From assembly GCA_030524055.1 (NCBI GenBank), contig JAUNHH010000012.1, positions 1 to 64,000 of the forward strand: a DNA stretch of 64,000 nucleotides. Reading direction: 5' to 3'. The position numbers were made by a program, and so were the translations under genes. Positions 32,927 through 41,669 of this stretch are shown here, in pieces (the stretch's first letter is position 1; every line of letters starts with the position of its first letter). Source of the DNA: Actinomycetaceae bacterium. Lineage in GTDB: Bacteria > Actinomycetota > Actinomycetes > Actinomycetales > Actinomycetaceae. The notes below the pieces were generated by a model. The model was given only the letters and a program-made list of their open reading frames with translations, had not been told where the DNA came from and did no database searches.

Positions 32927-35251
32927 ATGACCCGCACCAACGCGCTCACTCCCAGCCCGCAATCCCGAAATACACCTGACAACACCTATGACGCCATCGT
33001 CATTGGATCCGGCATCGGCGGCTTAACGGCCGCCGGCCTCCTCACTAAAGTGGCGAATAAGCGCGTCCTCGTCCTCGAAAAACACTCTGAGCCTGGCGGA
33101 TATACTCATGTTTTCAGGCGCGACGGAGCCGAATGGGACACGGGTGTTCACTATATTGGCGACGTTGGCGACGGGTCCTCAATGCGCGCCTATTTCGATT
33201 ATCTATCGGGCGGGGATTTGCAGTGGCGCCCTTTACCCAGCGGTTATGACCGCGTTATCCTGCCGAATATTGACACCACTTTTCCTTCTGGCGCCCCAGC
33301 TTTAGAAGCCCACCTCACAAGTCTTTTCCCGGAGGAAGCTACAGGAATACGCGCCTATTTCAAAGATATTCGTCGCGCATCGCGTTGGGCCACTCTCCAT
33401 TTCATGCAAACAATGGTGCCGAAGATAGCGCTTCCCTTTATTCGCATGGCAAAAATGCCACTTCATTCCCTTGCCACATCACCAACTGAAAAGGTAGTAA
33501 ATCGTCATATTCACTCGCCGGAATTGCGTGCCATATTATGCGCTCAGTGGGGTGACTATGGACTGCCTCCAGCGCGTAGCGCCTTTGCTATGCACGCTGT
33601 CATCGCCAGTCATTATTTCGACGGCGCCTGGTATCCGGAAGGGGGTTCCTCCCGTATTGCACGCACTATTGAACGCACTATAGAGGCCGGTGGCGGCGCC
33701 GTGAGAATAGCGCAAGATGTGCGCGAAATAGTCACCAATAATGGACGAGCCATTGGAGTTCGTGTACGCGACTTACGAAATAGTGCTGCCAGCGAAAATA
33801 TCTACTATGCGCCGATCATTATCTCTTCTATTGGCGCGAAGAAAACCTATAACCAACTCCTTCCTACCAGTGGGCGAATTGGCGCACTCACTGCCAGTGA
33901 ACGCCAGAAACTCGCACATCTAGAGGATAGTACTTCGGGCATTAGCGTGCATTTACGCCTGAATCGAGACCCACGGGATTTCGGACTTCAGGGAGAAAAT
34001 CTGTGGATCTATCGGAGCACTGACCATAACGCAATAGCTAATGGTGTCCAGGAGCTGTTAGATGGCCATTGTCAGGGGCTCTTTGCCTCATTTTCCTCAT
34101 TGAAGTCGGCCAGCAGACACCATACCGTTGAGCTCCTAACATTCATTAATAGCAGCGCATTCGAGAAATGGAAATCTGAAGATCGCGGTCAACGAGGGGC
34201 AGACTATTCCGCGCTGAAAGAACGGGCAGCTCAGGGAATAGTAGCCTTATTCAATGAAGCAGTTCCTGGCATAGCCGATGCGGTGGAGTTTATGGATGTT
34301 TCCTCTCCCCTGACCTATGAACATTACACAGGGCACGAGGGCGGAAGTTTTTATGGTTTAGCGGCTACCCCAGAGCGGCTAAAAGCCGGACATTGTGGGC
34401 CAACAACACCCGTTGGAGGCTTGTATTTGGCAGGGCAAGATGCCTTAAGTCTAGGGATTGCTGGGGCAATGATGGGCGGCGTTGCTGCCGCAGTAGGAGT
34501 ATTAGGGCCGAGCGGTTTCCCTCAAATCCAGGCCGCAATAAAGAAAGCAGCTAAAGACGGCTGGAAGACAAATGAGCGTAAGGATAGTGCTCCACGTCCA
34601 GAAGGAAGGTTCCGGGCTACTCTTATTTCCAAGCGCCTACTCACTGACAGCATATGGGAAGTTGATCTGCAGATTGATGGGGATATGCCTGCATGGCTTC
34701 CCGGCCAATATGCCCGTATTGAAGTGGTGCCATATGTGTGGCGCGACTATTCCATTGCCGGGGTTAATGGGAACAGCTTGCGTTTTCTTATTTCTACTCG
34801 CACTGGCGGCCTGGGTTCCCAATGTGTTGAATCGGCCAAGCCGGGGCATCGCCTTCAGATTGAATTACCTTTAGGCACTTTTGGTGCGGCAACACCTGCT
34901 GATCGGCAGCGAGTTTTTATTGCCACAGGGACAGGATTGGCGCCGTTTCTGCCGATATTTGCCGCTGATACGCGCGACAGTGATCTTCTCTTCTTTGGGG
35001 CTAAAACGCAGAAAGAGGATCTCACGCAGCTAGTTGATTCACCCTACCCGCGCACTATTCATTGTATTTCCAGGGAAGAAGTCTCTGGGGCCGAGCACTA
35101 CGCTGGTCGGGTTACTGGAGCTATAGCTCAGGCCACAATTGACTGGGCGAATAGCGAAGCTTATATCTGTGGTTCAGGTGCAATGGTGGCCGATACGGTG
35201 GCTATGCTCGAAAGACTCGGCGCCGCCCATATTCACACGGAGCCGTATTAG
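32927..35251 (+). CDS. Fused phytoene-desaturase-like FAD oxidoreductase and ferredoxin-reductase-like domain, copy 2
   Basis: The 774-residue paralogue of the previous gene is collinear throughout. It has FAD motif IVIGSGIGGLTAAGLL, EKHSEPGG, HVFRRDGAEWDTGVHYIGD, and a C-terminal FNR module with RDYSIAG, GTGLAPFLP and CGSGAMVADT. Both proteins end IHTEPY. GGAG lies 6 bases before the ATG at 32927; earlier in-frame starts (TTG 32864, ATG 32915) would fall on the -35 box or the operator. The copies have clearly diverged, so the substrates may differ. A stretch at 34325 encodes GHEGGSF, a near match to the dispersed repeat in the same phase. Confidence 0.88.
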   Translation: MTRTNALTPSPQSRNTPDNTYDAIVIGSGIGGLTAAGLLTKVANKRVLVLEKHSEPGGYTHVFRRDGAEWDTGVHYIGDVGDGSSMRAYFDYLSGGDLQWRPLPSGYDRVILPNIDTTFPSGAPALEAHLTSLFPEEATGIRAYFKDIRRASRWATLHFMQTMVPKIALPFIRMAKMPLHSLATSPTEKVVNRHIHSPELRAILCAQWGDYGLPPARSAFAMHAVIASHYFDGAWYPEGGSSRIARTIERTIEAGGGAVRIAQDVREIVTNNGRAIGVRVRDLRNSAASENIYYAPIIISSIGAKKTYNQLLPTSGRIGALTASERQKLAHLEDSTSGISVHLRLNRDPRDFGLQGENLWIYRSTDHNAIANGVQELLDGHCQGLFASFSSLKSASRHHTVELLTFINSSAFEKWKSEDRGQRGADYSALKERAAQGIVALFNEAVPGIADAVEFMDVSSPLTYEHYTGHEGGSFYGLAATPERLKAGHCGPTTPVGGLYLAGQDALSLGIAGAMMGGVAAAVGVLGPSGFPQIQAAIKKAAKDGWKTNERKDSAPRPEGRFRATLISKRLLTDSIWEVDLQIDGDMPAWLPGQYARIEVVPYVWRDYSIAGVNGNSLRFLISTRTGGLGSQCVESAKPGHRLQIELPLGTFGAATPADRQRVFIATGTGLAPFLPIFAADTRDSDLLFFGAKTQKEDLTQLVDSPYPRTIHCISREEVSGAEHYAGRVTGAIAQATIDWANSEAYICGSGAMVADTVAMLERLGAAHIHTEPY

Positions 35252-35259
35252 TGTGGCCG

Positions 35260-35293
35260 CCCCGCCCTCGTCTATTTTCATTCACGAGGGCGG
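35260..35293. terminator. Inverted pair of the dispersed repeat after copy 2
   Basis: CCCCGCCCTCGT (35260-35271) pairs with ACGAGGGCGG (35284-35293). The loop CTATTTTCATTC is the same as in the hairpin after copy 1 (32779-32790), so the hairpin was duplicated with the gene. The 3' arm has lost its last two G bases. Confidence 0.7.
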
Positions 35294-35368
35294 AAGGCCG
35301 CCTCTCAATCCACCAACGAAAAGACAATATCCGACTATTTTAAGCTCACACTATGACATGATTGGTCT

Positions 35369-35794
35369 ATGAGCGCGCAAACACTCCCCTATCTCAACTT
35401 CACCAATAACGGAACTCAAGCCCTGAGTTTTTACCAGTCAATATTTGGCGGGGAGCTGATTTTAGTGACTTTCAGTCAAATGGGCGCACTCCCTGATGAT
35501 CATCCCGCCGCTCATTTACTTATGCACGGCGTTCTACATGGAGCAAATATTCATCTTTATGCCTCAGATGTCCCTGAAGGCGTAGCGCCGCATTCTTTAG
35601 TCCGCGGCAATGATATGCACGTAGCCTTAATGAGCGACAATATTGAGGAAACGCGTTCCTGGTTCACCGCTCTAAGCGAAGGTGGCACAGTAGAAATGCC
35701 TTTCCAAAAACAGATATGGGGTGCAGCATTCGGCTCTGTTACCGATCAATTTGGGACACGCTGGCTCGTGAATGCTACTCCGTCAGAAGGCTAA
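35369..35794 (+). CDS. VOC family (PhnB-like/glyoxalase) protein
   Basis: The 141-residue protein has the two beta-alpha-beta-beta-beta modules of the vicinal-oxygen-chelate fold. The PhnB-like opening is LPYLNFTNNGTQALSFYQSIFGGELI, with HLLMHGVLHGANIHLYASD in the middle and WGAAFGSVTDQFGTRWLVN at the end. PhnB-like members usually bind metal or small substrates, but most have no assigned reaction. The start is ATG, in a short leader after the oxidoreductase hairpin. It has its own direction and spacing and may not belong to the oxidoreductase unit. Specific function unknown. Confidence 0.85.
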   Translation: MSAQTLPYLNFTNNGTQALSFYQSIFGGELILVTFSQMGALPDDHPAAHLLMHGVLHGANIHLYASDVPEGVAPHSLVRGNDMHVALMSDNIEETRSWFTALSEGGTVEMPFQKQIWGAAFGSVTDQFGTRWLVNATPSEG

Positions 35795-36193
35795 GCAAAA
35801 CTCACCGTCGATATCAGCATCACGTAGTCTTTCGCCATTCAGTTGAGCTAGACGCTACGGATCGAAGCACCCACCGCCATCTCAATCATCACATCCCACG
35901 GAAGATTATCAAAGTAGCAATAAAGCGCTCTGTACAGCGAGAATATGGCCTACCCGCAGGTTTGCATCTTTTCAACTCGCAGTTTTGTCACAGGCTAACC
36001 CGTAAGTTTGCCACGCTTCACTATTGTCAACAGCGCCCTGTCCGGCTGGCGTCACAATCCTTTGACACCATCGCACCCCGCCCTCGTCAATAAAAATGAC
36101 GCGGCACACTACTTTTCTCCCCGACAGCATTCACCCGATAAACTCGCCTGCGCACCCATCACACTTTTCCCTCGCCGAAAGGGGATAAAACAC
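35795..36193. other. Intergenic region upstream of the SMR pair
   Basis: About 400 bases without a gene. It contains one reverse-orientation dispersed 12-mer (36076-36087) and presumably the SMR promoter; I see no riboswitch-like structure that I can name. Confidence 0.5.
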
Positions 36194-36547
36194 GTGAAAA
36201 GTTGGCTCTTTCTTTGTGCCGCAATAGGCACAGAAGTGACAGCTTCACTCAGCCTTAAAGGCGCACTCACCTTCCCCCTTCTTTATATTGTGGTCGCCAT
36301 TGGATATATCGCCTCTTTTACCTGCCTTTCTTTTTCTTTGAAGCACGGCATGCCATTGGGCGTTGCCTATGGAATCTGGGGAGCAATCGGCGTTATCCTC
36401 ACTGCTTTACTTTCTGCGTTGATTTTCCACGAGCCGCTCAGTGCTCTCATGGGCATTGGCATTGCTCTCATTGTTGCTGGGGTCCTTACCGTTGAAATCG
36501 GTTCACAACGTGCCGGTCACACCCAATCACAGAATATGGACGCATAA
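36194..36547 (+). CDS. Small multidrug resistance (SMR) transporter, first of a pair
   Basis: The 117-residue, four-helix protein has the essential membrane Glu14 in CAAIGTEVTASLSLKG and the closing YGIWGAIGVILTALLSALIFHEPLS block of the QacE/EbrA group. The reading frame runs further upstream, but the GTG at 36194 with AAGGGG before it gives the normal SMR length and start (xxSWLFL). It precedes a second SMR gene by 2 bases, a typical paired heterodimeric transporter. It probably exports cationic compounds using the proton gradient. Confidence 0.9.
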   Translation: MKSWLFLCAAIGTEVTASLSLKGALTFPLLYIVVAIGYIASFTCLSFSLKHGMPLGVAYGIWGAIGVILTALLSALIFHEPLSALMGIGIALIVAGVLTVEIGSQRAGHTQSQNMDA

Positions 36548-36549
36548 CC

Positions 36550-36870
36550 GTGGGCTGGGTTTTTCTTATCTGTGCCATTGCCAGTGAGGTTACCGCTACG
36601 CTCCTTCTTAAAGTCGCATCTTCCGGCAAAAGAATCGCCTATATTCCCGTGGCCATTGGATATATTGCCGCATTTAGTTTGTTAAGCGGTTCCCTGAAAG
36701 AAGGCGTTCCTTTAAGCATTGCCTATGGGATATGGACAGCTAGTGGCGTTGCGTTAACCGCTCTTCTGTCGCGCTTCTTCTTTAAAGAAGCCCTTACCCG
36801 CACAATGATCGCTGGAATCGTCATGATTATGGCAGGCGTATTGTTGATCGAACTCGGCGCAGCGCACTAA
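36550..36870 (+). CDS. Small multidrug resistance (SMR) transporter, second of a pair
   Basis: The 106-residue, four-helix protein has Glu13 in CAIASEVTATLLLK and YGIWTASGVALTALLSRFFFKEAL. It starts with GTG two bases after the stop of the first subunit. Paired SMR proteins such as EbrAB usually insert in opposite orientations and function together. The charge pattern (basic loop SGKR after helix 1) differs from the first subunit, as expected for antiparallel partners. Confidence 0.9.
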   Translation: MGWVFLICAIASEVTATLLLKVASSGKRIAYIPVAIGYIAAFSLLSGSLKEGVPLSIAYGIWTASGVALTALLSRFFFKEALTRTMIAGIVMIMAGVLLIELGAAH

Positions 36871-36959
36871 AGGCGGGTCGGTGGCGCCCTTCGGCCATCC
36901 CATCCCCACCCTCGTCAATGATGCCCAGCGACACACGCGCCCCATCCCACCACCATGAC

Positions 36960-36997
36960 TTGACTCTGACACCATGTCAGCCTTCATTCTGGATATA
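36960..36997 (+). promoter_or_regulatory. MerR-type promoter with 19-base spacer and operator
   Basis: A -35 TTGACT (36960-36965) and -10 CATTCT (36985-36990) are 19 bases apart, the over-long spacing that MerR proteins correct. The dyad CTGACACCATGTCAG (36966-36980) lies inside the spacer. The predicted start of transcription falls on or next to the ATG at 36997, suggesting a leaderless message. Confidence 0.7.
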
Positions 36998-37827
36998 TGG
37001 CCGAAACCCCAGAGACCATGTCCATTGGAGAGTTCAGCTCGCTCAGCCGAATCTCCGTGCGAATGCTGCGCCACTATGACGCTCACGGAGTGCTGGTGCC
37101 CGCCGATATTGACCCAGTAACGGGCTATCGACGTTACTCGCCCAGCCAGCTGCGCGATGCCGTTGATATTCGCAAACTTCGCGATGTACGCTTTGGTGTT
37201 TCCGCTATTTCAGCTCTCCTCGCAGTCCGCGGAACCCCCGCATGGACCAGCGCGTTACACCTTCAACGCACGGTCCTCGCCGGGGAACTGAGCGCTGCCA
37301 AGGCCAGGCTGGCGTTAATCGACCAACTACTCTGTGAAGGAGATCCAGCCATGTCTATCGAGATCGAGCGCATCACTATTCCTGCAATGCGGGTCGTCGC
37401 TCTGCGCGGCACCGTACCCGCATATAAAGATGAGGGCCGCCTGTGGGAGGAAATGGTCCCATTGATTCGCCAGCAAGGGATCGAACCGATTGGCCCTGCA
37501 GGGACAATCGAGCACGACGAGGAATACAAGGAAAGCGACGTTGACCTGTCAATTTTCTTGCCAGTCGCAGATGGAGTGAATGCCACGGCGCCGCTGGAGA
37601 TTCTCGAACTGCCCGAGCGCGAGTGCCTGGTAGCCCACGTGAGCGGATCCTATGACCAGATCACACGAGCAAACGAGATGATTGCCGAACGTCTAGTTCG
37701 TGACGGGTTGTGCCGACCATCAGATGGTGCACTGGCAAGCAAGGTCTTCAACTTCTACTTCAACGAACCAAGTGAGGTGGCGGAAGAAGATTTGCGGACC
37801 GATGTCCACTGGCCAGTGTGCTGCTAG
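36997..37827 (+). CDS. MerR-family regulator with GyrI-like effector domain
   Basis: The 276-residue protein starts with a MerR helix-turn-helix and wing (about 8-48, SIGEFSSLSRISVRMLRHYD and TGYRRYS), has a dimer helix (about 80-115) and a C-terminal GyrI-like ligand domain (about 118-276, with ERECLVAHVSGSYDQI). This is the BmrR architecture that senses lipophilic cations. It follows the SMR pair on the same strand, 126 bases away, and probably autoregulates through the 19-base-spaced promoter that overlaps its start. An effect on the SMR genes is plausible but no matching operator was seen before them. There is no ribosome-binding site, in keeping with a leaderless start. Confidence 0.88.
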   Translation: MAETPETMSIGEFSSLSRISVRMLRHYDAHGVLVPADIDPVTGYRRYSPSQLRDAVDIRKLRDVRFGVSAISALLAVRGTPAWTSALHLQRTVLAGELSAAKARLALIDQLLCEGDPAMSIEIERITIPAMRVVALRGTVPAYKDEGRLWEEMVPLIRQQGIEPIGPAGTIEHDEEYKESDVDLSIFLPVADGVNATAPLEILELPERECLVAHVSGSYDQITRANEMIAERLVRDGLCRPSDGALASKVFNFYFNEPSEVAEEDLRTDVHWPVCC

Positions 37828-37839
37828 TTTCGTTCATTG

Positions 37840-37851
37840 ACGAGGGCGGGG
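37840..37851 (+). repeat. Dispersed 12-mer
   Basis: ACGAGGGCGGGG in the context TCATTGACGAGGGCGGGGCG, 12 bases after the MerR stop. Confidence 0.7.
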
Positions 37852-37918
37852 CGCTGGCAGGAATCCCAAGTGGAGACCTACCAGCGCCCTGTCCTCTATT
37901 TGGGCTCTTTTACGGGAG

Positions 37919-38290
37919 GACAAACCGCGTCCAAGACGCAGGTCCAGGCCCACCAGGTGCATCCTCGCGGCGGGTTGTCAGTCTAGACAGAACAAGTGCC
38001 AGCATTTCCGCAGGTCAATAATTCCCGTCTGCCTCTCCCTACGGACAAACCGCGTCCAAGACGCAGGTCCAGGTCGCCAGACACGTCCTCGCGGCGGGTT
38101 GTCACGCCAAGCCAGCAGGGCGCCCACATTTCCGCAGGTCATCAATTCCCGCCACCCCCTCCCACCGGACAAAGCGCGTCCAAGACGCGGGTTCGAGCCC
38201 ACCAGACACGTCCTCGCGGCGGGTTGTCACGCCAACCCAGCGCACCGCCCACATCACCACAGGCAGCAACAAGGGCGGGAAGCTGTGAGA
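37919..38290. repeat. Three tandem ~124-bp units with ACAAACCGC-bounded palindromes
   Basis: Each unit begins with a 60-61 bp palindromic element from GACAAACCGCG to GCGGCGGGTTGTC (37919-37979, 38044-38103 and 38168-38228) with the shared block GTCCAAGACGC. The rest of the unit shares TTTCCGCAGGTC in the first two copies; the third is degenerate. The ends match the elements at 4417 and 4552. This is not a CRISPR array: the period is 124 bp and the spacers are related. Confidence 0.75.
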
Positions 38291-38380
38291 CCACAACCTG
38301 CGATCTTCACAGCGCCCCCTGCCCTCGTCAATGGGAACCTGCGCGCCAAACCGCGCCAAACGCGCCCAGACCCCCTAGTA

Positions 38381-41110
38381 TTACTTTCCTCGGCGGCTCA
38401 GCCAGAATGCGCCAGCTCCAACAACCAGGACAACGGCAGCAACGCCCATAATGATCCCGGTCGTAGCACCAGTCACAGCCAACGCGCCAGTCCTCCCGGA
38501 AGAGGAGGAGCCTCCCAGCGACTTCACGGACGGCCCTGACCCAGGAATCACGCCCCCATTAGTACCAGCAGAATGGCTGCCGCCACTGCCAAGGTGGGTC
38601 ACTGATGGCCCGCCGGCCCCAACTCCAGCACCCTTGACGAAGCCAAAGTCCAGGCCGCCGTCGTGGTCGCCATCCTTCAGCAAGTCACCGGAGTCCGCCG
38701 AAACGCTAGAAGAATCCACTCCACGATCAGACCCAGCCCCTGCGACAGTCGGCGAGTAGCCCTGTGGCGCGGCCACAATCACCCGGTAGGTCTGTCCCTT
38801 AGCCATAGCAGGCAAGAAGTTGAAGACGTACTTGCCGTACTGGTCAGTTTTCACTGCACCCACACGCTCGCCATTGACATTCACCACGGATTCGCCGTCG
38901 GGCCCACGCACCTCAACGGTGACACCAGGAATACCTGGCTCCCCCGGATCCTGGATGCCATCGGCGTCAAGGTCTTCCCAAACGACATCGCCAACAGAGA
39001 CCTTCGGCTGGACGAAACCAAAGTCCAGGGTCGGGTCCAATGCATTGTCGGTGTACATATCGGTAGATTCAGCGGAGCCGGTGGCGGAATCCTTCGACCG
39101 GTCTCCACCCTGGTTCGCAATGGTAGGAATCAAACCAGCAGGAGCCTTCACCAATTTCACGGTGTAGTGCTTGCCCTCAGGCAGGCCAGGCAGATCCGTA
39201 AAGGAGTAGCCACCGTCACCATCTGTCTTTACCTGGCCCACTGCTTTGCCGTGAACATTGGTGACAGCTTTCCCGTCGGGCCCAACCAGTTCCAGCACAA
39301 CCCCAGGAACTCCCGGTTCGCCGGGATCTTGAATGCCATCGCGGTTAATGTCTTTCCACACGTAGTCGCCAACGCGGACCTTCTGGCGGACAAAACCGAA
39401 GTCCAGGGTCTGGTCGCTGTCGCCATCTTTTGTCAGGGCCGCTGCGGTGGCCTGTCCTCGCGAAGAGTTACGTGCAGGGTCGCTACCAACATCTGTGGTG
39501 GGTGTGTACCCGGAAGGGTCAGTCACTGACACCACATAGGAAACGTCTTTTGGCAGCACCTCAAGGTCGCTAAAACGGTAAGCGCCCTTGTTATCAGTGG
39601 TTGTGGAATACACAGGCGCACCGGCTGCATTTTTTACCTGCTGACCGTCGGTGCGTTTAATCATGACAACCACGCCACCCATGCCAGGTTCGTCTTTGCC
39701 CTGCAGGCCATCACGGTTGAGGTCGTGCCAGACGAAGTCACCCACGGATACCTTGGCGCGGCGTAGATGCGCTTCGCCTCCAGCACGGACACGGAAGGTG
39801 CGTTCAGCGGCCACAGCGAAGCCGCTGGGCAGGGTCAGAGTATTGGTGTAGGTCTGCCCATCAACGACGCCAGGGGTGCCCGCTTCATTCAGCAGTTGGG
39901 TGCGGTAGTAAATGCGGTAATTCGAGTTGGCAGTGAAAGTTGCCTCGCCCTTCTGGGCGAGTTTGACTTTCACTTCAGTTTTCTCGGCATTCCATTCGCA
40001 GGTAATGGTGGGATCGCCTGCAACGCTGCGCTCCCAATCAGTGTCTACCCCGGTCGCGACAGTGCCATTGGGCGCGCAATGCCCGAGGACGACTCGGCCG
40101 GTCGATCGGTCATCAACGTCGCCATCGTGAGCGGAGGGATTGCCATTGGCGTCAAGAAGAACATTGCCAGAGGCGTCAACTTTGCGTTCGCCCTTGGGGT
40201 ATTCCTCGGACGACATCCACGCGATGTAGATTTCCGAGTCGAAGACCTGCCCCGGGCCGAGGGTGTCAGTAAAAGAGACTTCTTTTAGTGGTGCATCAGG
40301 TGCTGCACCGGTGGCCGTATTGTAGGTAGCGGCAGTGAAGTCGGTGCTCCACCAAATACGGGGAATGTCCTCTGTAATTTCCACGCTGCCTGCGGACTTT
40401 GTGATTTCTTTGGGCTGTGCCCAGGGACGCTCAGTTGGCGCGCTGCCATTGCCGGAAGCTTCGCCAGCAACCTTCGCTGTGATTTCCTTGTCAACGGTAG
40501 CGCCCGTCGCGGGGTCATCGAATCCGAAAGTCAGAGAGTCAGAAGTCAGGGTGGAAGCCGCCTTATCGACGCGGGCGATAAACCAGGCAGAGCCGTGCAG
40601 GTCGGTATTTTGCTGGATCGCAGATTCCAAGCCCCGCCCACCCGCGGCGGCGTCGCTGAGGTACGTGCAGTCAATACGTGCAGGGCCGCCCGCGCCAGCA
40701 GCGTTGGGCACACATTCAGCAATGTCGTAGGTGAATTTTGTGGTGGCGTCAGTCCACGCAAGACGGAAAGACAGGCCCTTTTGGTAGTGGTCGAGTTCTT
40801 TTGGCAGTACGAGGGCGAACTGCTGGCCAGGCGCAGGGTTCACACCATTGGTAGACCACGCCCAGGTCACCTTTGTTGTGTCACCACCCTTGGGCGCATC
40901 GGCGTAGATCTCACCTGAATCAGTATTGTATTTTTCAACTGTAATGTCGGTGATTGTTGTATGGCCGGATGAATTTGTTCCATCTTCAGCATGGGCAATA
41001 GGCGAATAAGAAAGAGACAAAGTTGAGCTGCCAAGAAATGTCACCATAAGGCTCAAAAAGGCAGGGAAAATACGCCCCTTAGGGTTTTTGGAACGAAGTG
41101 ACCCTGTCAT
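38381..41110 (-). CDS. LAxTG-anchored SdrD_B-repeat surface protein, 909 aa
   Basis: A secreted wall protein. The signal peptide (about 1-43) ends SPIAHAED. A long adhesin-like region (about 45-480) follows, then three SdrD_B-type domains beginning KVSVGDFVWHDLNRDG, KVRVGDYVWKDINRDG and KVSVGDVVWEDLDADG, with Asp-rich calcium-binding loops. A Gly/Ser linker leads to the sorting signal LAVTG (877-881), a hydrophobic helix and RRGK. LAxTG suggests class E sortase. GGGAG precedes the ATG at 41110, whereas the longer reading frame lacks a sensible signal peptide start. It probably displays a host- or surface-binding head. The ligand is unknown. Confidence 0.88.
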   Translation of the reverse strand: MTGSLRSKNPKGRIFPAFLSLMVTFLGSSTLSLSYSPIAHAEDGTNSSGHTTITDITVEKYNTDSGEIYADAPKGGDTTKVTWAWSTNGVNPAPGQQFALVLPKELDHYQKGLSFRLAWTDATTKFTYDIAECVPNAAGAGGPARIDCTYLSDAAAGGRGLESAIQQNTDLHGSAWFIARVDKAASTLTSDSLTFGFDDPATGATVDKEITAKVAGEASGNGSAPTERPWAQPKEITKSAGSVEITEDIPRIWWSTDFTAATYNTATGAAPDAPLKEVSFTDTLGPGQVFDSEIYIAWMSSEEYPKGERKVDASGNVLLDANGNPSAHDGDVDDRSTGRVVLGHCAPNGTVATGVDTDWERSVAGDPTITCEWNAEKTEVKVKLAQKGEATFTANSNYRIYYRTQLLNEAGTPGVVDGQTYTNTLTLPSGFAVAAERTFRVRAGGEAHLRRAKVSVGDFVWHDLNRDGLQGKDEPGMGGVVVMIKRTDGQQVKNAAGAPVYSTTTDNKGAYRFSDLEVLPKDVSYVVSVTDPSGYTPTTDVGSDPARNSSRGQATAAALTKDGDSDQTLDFGFVRQKVRVGDYVWKDINRDGIQDPGEPGVPGVVLELVGPDGKAVTNVHGKAVGQVKTDGDGGYSFTDLPGLPEGKHYTVKLVKAPAGLIPTIANQGGDRSKDSATGSAESTDMYTDNALDPTLDFGFVQPKVSVGDVVWEDLDADGIQDPGEPGIPGVTVEVRGPDGESVVNVNGERVGAVKTDQYGKYVFNFLPAMAKGQTYRVIVAAPQGYSPTVAGAGSDRGVDSSSVSADSGDLLKDGDHDGGLDFGFVKGAGVGAGGPSVTHLGSGGSHSAGTNGGVIPGSGPSVKSLGGSSSSGRTGALAVTGATTGIIMGVAAVVLVVGAGAFWLSRRGK

Positions 41111-41351
41111 TTCTGGCTCCCAAATTGAGTAAATTGTGGCGCCTGCCACCGAATTAATTAGAGATGTGTCTGCAAAGTGAATCCGCAAAGTCAGACCACC
41201 CTCAAGAATTTATAGGTGAACAGGGATGTTGCGCAAGTGTGCAGATCAGACAGTGTTTCCGAATTTACCAAAAGGTCAGCCAGCCCACTTTTGAGAATGG
41301 GGATTCGGCGCTGGAGAAAAGTTGGGCGCCATCTTTGGCGTATTCCCAATA

Positions 41352-41444
41352 AAAAAGGACCCCCCGCGCACCCGGCAGAGCGACCTTATCCTTGCTGCCT
41401 TCCGGCCCTGGGGAGGTTCGGGCGATACCGTCACACGGGGGATC
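41352..41444 (-). ncRNA. ffs: Signal recognition particle RNA, small (4.5S-like) type
   Basis: On the minus strand the RNA opens GATCCCCCGTGTG and closes TGCGCGGGGGGTC, which pair to form the terminal stem. The apical SRP signature CCAGGGCCGGAAGGCAGCAA lies in the middle (about 41394-41413). The 3' stem is followed directly by six T bases (41356-41351), so the RNA carries its own terminator. It guides Ffh-dependent targeting of membrane and secreted proteins. The length is about 87-93 nucleotides, as for the short bacterial form. Confidence 0.93.
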
Positions 41445-41450
41445 GGGAAA

Positions 41451-41456
41451 AGTGTA
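41451..41456 (-). promoter_or_regulatory. Probable -10 box of the SRP RNA
   Basis: TACACT on the minus strand ends 6 bases before the first paired base of the RNA (41444). No good -35 box is visible. Confidence 0.45.
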
Positions 41457-41590
41457 CGTCATTGAGAGCGAATTCGGCGCATTAAGTGTGCGCACTCACT
41501 ATTCCACTGATATTTATTGGCCAACTACAAAAGCGATATTGGTCATGAGATAGGACTTCGGTCATTGGTTATCCGCTAGAGAAAGAGGAA

Positions 41591-41629
41591 CCCCGCCCTC
41601 GTCACCCATTGGGATGTACGAGGGCGGGG
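41591..41629. terminator. Inverted pair of the dispersed 12-mer
   Basis: CCCCGCCCTCGT (41591-41602) pairs perfectly with ACGAGGGCGGGG (41618-41629) across 15 bases. It lies 41 bases past the stop of the 1,491-residue surface-protein gene, in a terminator position. Confidence 0.7.
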
Positions 41630-41669
41630 CCCAGAGTTACTTAAGCCCGAAGGCTAAGTAAATGGTGCG

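Larger units (their letters stand above)
37828..38380. other. Repeat-rich non-coding region
   Basis: About 550 bases between the MerR gene and the first surface-protein gene. It holds an exact dispersed 12-mer (37840-37851), three tandem copies of an approximately 124-bp unit (37919-38290), and a variant 12-mer near 38318. No coding sequence is supported. Confidence 0.65.
41111..41669. other. Gap between two surface-protein genes containing SRP RNA and hairpin
   Basis: Besides the SRP RNA gene (41352-41444) and the inverted repeat pair after the next gene (41591-41629), I see no coding sequence. The 5' part (41111-41350) should hold the promoter of the 909-residue surface protein. Confidence 0.6.

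Noticed and set aside
38186..38203. tRNA T-arm-like GGGTTCGAGCCC
   Set aside because: It lies in the third unit of the tandem repeat and no acceptor or anticodon stem can be drawn around it.
37919..38290. CRISPR-like tandem repeat
   Set aside because: The period is about 124 bp, the repeats are palindromic and diverged, and the intervening sequence is itself related; no cas genes.
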